A stretch of DNA of 64,000 nt from positions 123,521 to 187,520 of the forward strand of contig JAPOQN010000042.1 in assembly GCA_026710655.1 (NCBI GenBank). Direction: 5' to 3'. The notes beneath the pieces were generated by a model. The model was given only the letters and a program-made list of their open reading frames with translations, had not been told where the DNA came from and did no database searches. The DNA is from Chloroflexota bacterium. Lineage in GTDB: Bacteria; Chloroflexota; Dehalococcoidia; Tepidiformales; Tepidiformaceae. Shown in pieces: positions 62,498-64,000 of this stretch. Numbering within the stretch: position 1 is the stretch's first letter; each line of letters begins with the position of its first letter. The position numbers and the translations under genes are program-made.

Positions 62498-63376
62498 ATG
62501 CTTGACAGAGGGACGAGTGTACAACCCGTGAAGCAGACCGAATACCTCGAAGACCGTGATGTCCAGAGCTTCCTCAACTGGGCGGCGCCCTTCGCTTCAG
62601 GCGAGCGCGAACTGCGGCAGCGATGGCTGAGCCGGCGTTGGGGTGCGTGGAGCTGCGACACCCTCTTCGATGCGTACCGTGCATACGAGTGGCCCTTCGG
62701 TGTCGTCCTGCCGGGCGACACCGAACGGAGGAACGGGAAGACCTACCAGGACACGGCCAACGTGCTTGGCGAACTGTCGAAGCGCCTCCGCCAGAGCGCC
62801 GCAAATGAGGATGCGGCCGCCTTCCTCGATGCGGCCGTTGCGGTCGTCCGCTGGGGCGGACTCCACCGGAGTGAGCGGCGCCTGCGCGAGCTTGGCGAAG
62901 AAGCCTTGCCCATGCTGACCACGGCCGTGCAGCTAATGGACCCGGCCAAGGCCGACCTGGATCACCTGGCCAGCGCGCGTCCGATGAACTCCGGCTTCAG
63001 CAAGATCTACTCGCTGCTGATCGACGGCTTCCCGATCTACGACAGCCGTGTGGCCTGCGCGCTCGCATCGCTCGTGCGCCTCTTCTGCGAGGAGACCGGG
63101 CGCGCCGAAGTGCCCGGGCACCTCCAACTCGGGCTTCCGCCGAGCTATGCCGGTAAGGAACGGGACCCCTCCTGCGGGGCGCGCGTCTTCAGGCGAATCT
63201 CGACGCCTGGCCGCTTCGCGCGGTCGAACGTCATGGCGGCGTGGCTGCTGGGCGCGCTCACCGCAAACCCACCCTTTTCCGGCGAAGCCGATCCCTTGCT
63301 CGCCATGGAGTCCGCGATGTTCATGGTCGGTTTCAGTGTCTACTCGGAGCGAACGCGCCATGGGCAAGAGTCATGA
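62498..63376 (+). CDS. Uncharacterised protein with SGFSKIYSLL...YDSRVA motif
   Basis: 292 residues (or 282 from GTG at 62528). Conserved-looking segment: MNSGFSKIYSLLIDGFPIYD followed by SRVACALASLVRLFCEETGR, which I associate with uncharacterised proteins on accessory DNA; an HhH/OGG-like glycosylase fold is a possibility only. N-terminal part: FLNWAAPFASGERELRQRWL. No membrane segment. Neighbours are the lipoprotein (divergent) and the 54-nt repeat (downstream). Confidence 0.62.
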   Translation: MLDRGTSVQPVKQTEYLEDRDVQSFLNWAAPFASGERELRQRWLSRRWGAWSCDTLFDAYRAYEWPFGVVLPGDTERRNGKTYQDTANVLGELSKRLRQSAANEDAAAFLDAAVAVVRWGGLHRSERRLRELGEEALPMLTTAVQLMDPAKADLDHLASARPMNSGFSKIYSLLIDGFPIYDSRVACALASLVRLFCEETGRAEVPGHLQLGLPPSYAGKERDPSCGARVFRRISTPGRFARSNVMAAWLLGALTANPPFSGEADPLLAMESAMFMVGFSVYSERTRHGQES

Positions 63377-63639
63377 AGCAACACGCTGGTCGTCACACCT
63401 CGTGACGACTCCCGAAGCGCAACCGGGCGCGCCGCGCCACACCCTCACCCGCTACAGGAGGCCCGTGAACCGGCTGAACCGGTTTTGCACCATGTGGCGG
63501 GAAACGGGCTGTTTGGGGCAGACAGAGGGAGTAGAGAGAGGAACGTAGGTCAAACTGCCCCATAGGGACCGCGAATGTACTGCGAACACGGGGCTTTCCA
63601 TGGGGCAGCGTGCACGACAGGCTGTCGCGGGAGAGCCCC
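63377..63639. other. Intergenic region with direct-repeat copy B
   Basis: 263 bases holding copy B of the 54-nt repeat (63449-63502) and purine-rich sequence after it. No gene seen. Confidence 0.45.
63449..63502 (+). repeat. 54-nt imperfect direct repeat, copy B
   Basis: CCGCTACAGGAGGCCCGTGA to TTTTGCACCATGTGGCGGGA. The centre contains AACCGG twice (one inside the palindrome AACCGGTT), which copy A lacks. Confidence 0.8.
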
Positions 63640-64000
63640 CTACTGGAAGTCCTGCGAACGGGCCGATTTGCAGAAGTGCAATTTCTGGAGGAAGTGCAGG
63701 CGACGGCGTTCTGGTGCAGCGGGAGCCGGCAACCGCCAGGCCTCACCGAGCGGACCATCGAAGCCAATCGACTCCGTGGTCGCGCTCGCCAGCGGCACCT
63801 CGGGCATGTCCGCGGCGATGCGCAGGAAGCCCCGCTCTGCGTGCTCGGTCTCGAACACGAACAGGACGAGGGGCGACCGCCCGCCGTGGTCGAGCCGCGC
63901 CCGCCCGCTCGCGAAGTAGCGCCGGTACGACGCCAGCCGCTCGGGTAGCCGCTTCGGCGTCGTCGCCCCCCGCTCGTACTCCAGCACGTAACACGTCCAC
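63640..64000 (-). CDS. Replication-relaxation family protein, C-terminal part (5' end outside window)
   Basis: The frame is open to the window edge on the minus strand. Visible residues WTCYVLEYERGATTPKRLPE, then RLASYRRYFASGRARLD and TTESIGFDGPLGEAWRLP match the end of replication-relaxation proteins, which occur on plasmids and integrative elements and act in replication initiation. The stop is at 63640. It supports a mobile element extending beyond the window. Confidence 0.65.
   Translation of the reverse strand, partial: WTCYVLEYERGATTPKRLPERLASYRRYFASGRARLDHGGRSPLVLFVFETEHAERGFLRIAADMPEVPLASATTESIGFDGPLGEAWRLPAPAAPERRRLHFLQKLHFCKSARSQDFQ

Larger units (their letters stand above)
55250..64000. 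mobile_element. Left part of an integrated element next to tRNA-Gln
   Basis: A large serine recombinase adjoins tRNA-Gln and faces it, and downstream genes are accessory or broken: small helical proteins, nuclease and methyltransferase remnants, and a replication-relaxation protein at the far end. The left border is inferred at or within the tRNA-Gln 3' end. No second copy of the tRNA end was seen up to 64000, so the right border lies outside the window. Confidence 0.65.

Overview
The window is a GC-rich bacterial chromosome segment (roughly two thirds G+C or more) with tightly packed genes. The gene set suggests Chloroflexota, most likely near Dehalococcoidia: three luciferase-like flavin oxidoreductases, a tandem class III CoA-transferase, an ADP-forming acyl-CoA synthetase split into two subunits, a stand-alone DUF2344 protein, and a replication-relaxation protein on a mobile element. 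This placement is inferred from gene content; no rRNA is present to confirm it.

Layout. 1-2528 (minus): c-di-AMP synthesis (cdaR, cut by the edge, and cdaA), then argF. 2625-2955: tRNA-Trp, tRNA-Leu(GAG), tRNA-Cys. 3029-5150 (plus): both subunits of an acyl-CoA synthetase. 5147-9442 (minus): maf, an RlmD-type rRNA methyltransferase and a double CaiB CoA-transferase. 9487-12879: a Fur/Zur regulator divergent from znuA-znuC-znuB, with a 32-bp palindromic operator between them. 12949-24704: mixed housekeeping genes (two SnoaL-like proteins, a Cas4/RecB-like Fe-S nuclease, LLM oxidoreductases, mobA, an ASCH-winged-helix protein, a divergent DAHP synthase, a thioredoxin-TPR protein, a YyaL-type protein, an inositol-phosphatase-like enzyme, tilS) and ftsB. 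25094-30773 (minus): a seven-gene overlapping operon for methylmalonyl-CoA conversion (mutase large subunit, DinB, double VOC epimerase, B12 subunit, meaB, DUF2344, histidine phosphatase). 31284-54839: epoxide hydrolases, a phosphofructokinase with PPi-type residues, typA beside a seven-copy 46-bp tandem repeat, a membrane-anchored YedY-like molybdoenzyme, two peptidases, rhodanese, a thioredoxin fusion, Bcp, a Ggt-family enzyme with a 12-G tract, an APH-like kinase and QueD.

From 54934 comes tRNA-Gly, tRNA-Leu(CAA) and tRNA-Gln. Immediately beyond tRNA-Gln the sequence changes character: a large serine recombinase points into the tRNA, and its reading frame runs antisense through tRNA-Gln into tRNA-Leu. 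This looks like the left end of an integrated element that continues past base 64000. It carries two related small helical proteins, a membrane cupredoxin fusion, a lipoprotein, an unknown soluble protein, a replication-relaxation protein at the edge, and broken remnants that look like restriction-modification and helicase-nuclease genes.

How the parts work together: the zinc genes form a self-contained uptake and sensing unit; the mutase operon would interconvert methylmalonyl-CoA and succinyl-CoA (no propionyl-CoA carboxylase is in view); the CoA-transferase and acyl-CoA synthetase fit a lifestyle built on organic acids. Several enzymes carry substitutions at conserved catalytic positions (CdaA, ArgF, AroF, the N-terminal CaiB half); these are listed as findings.
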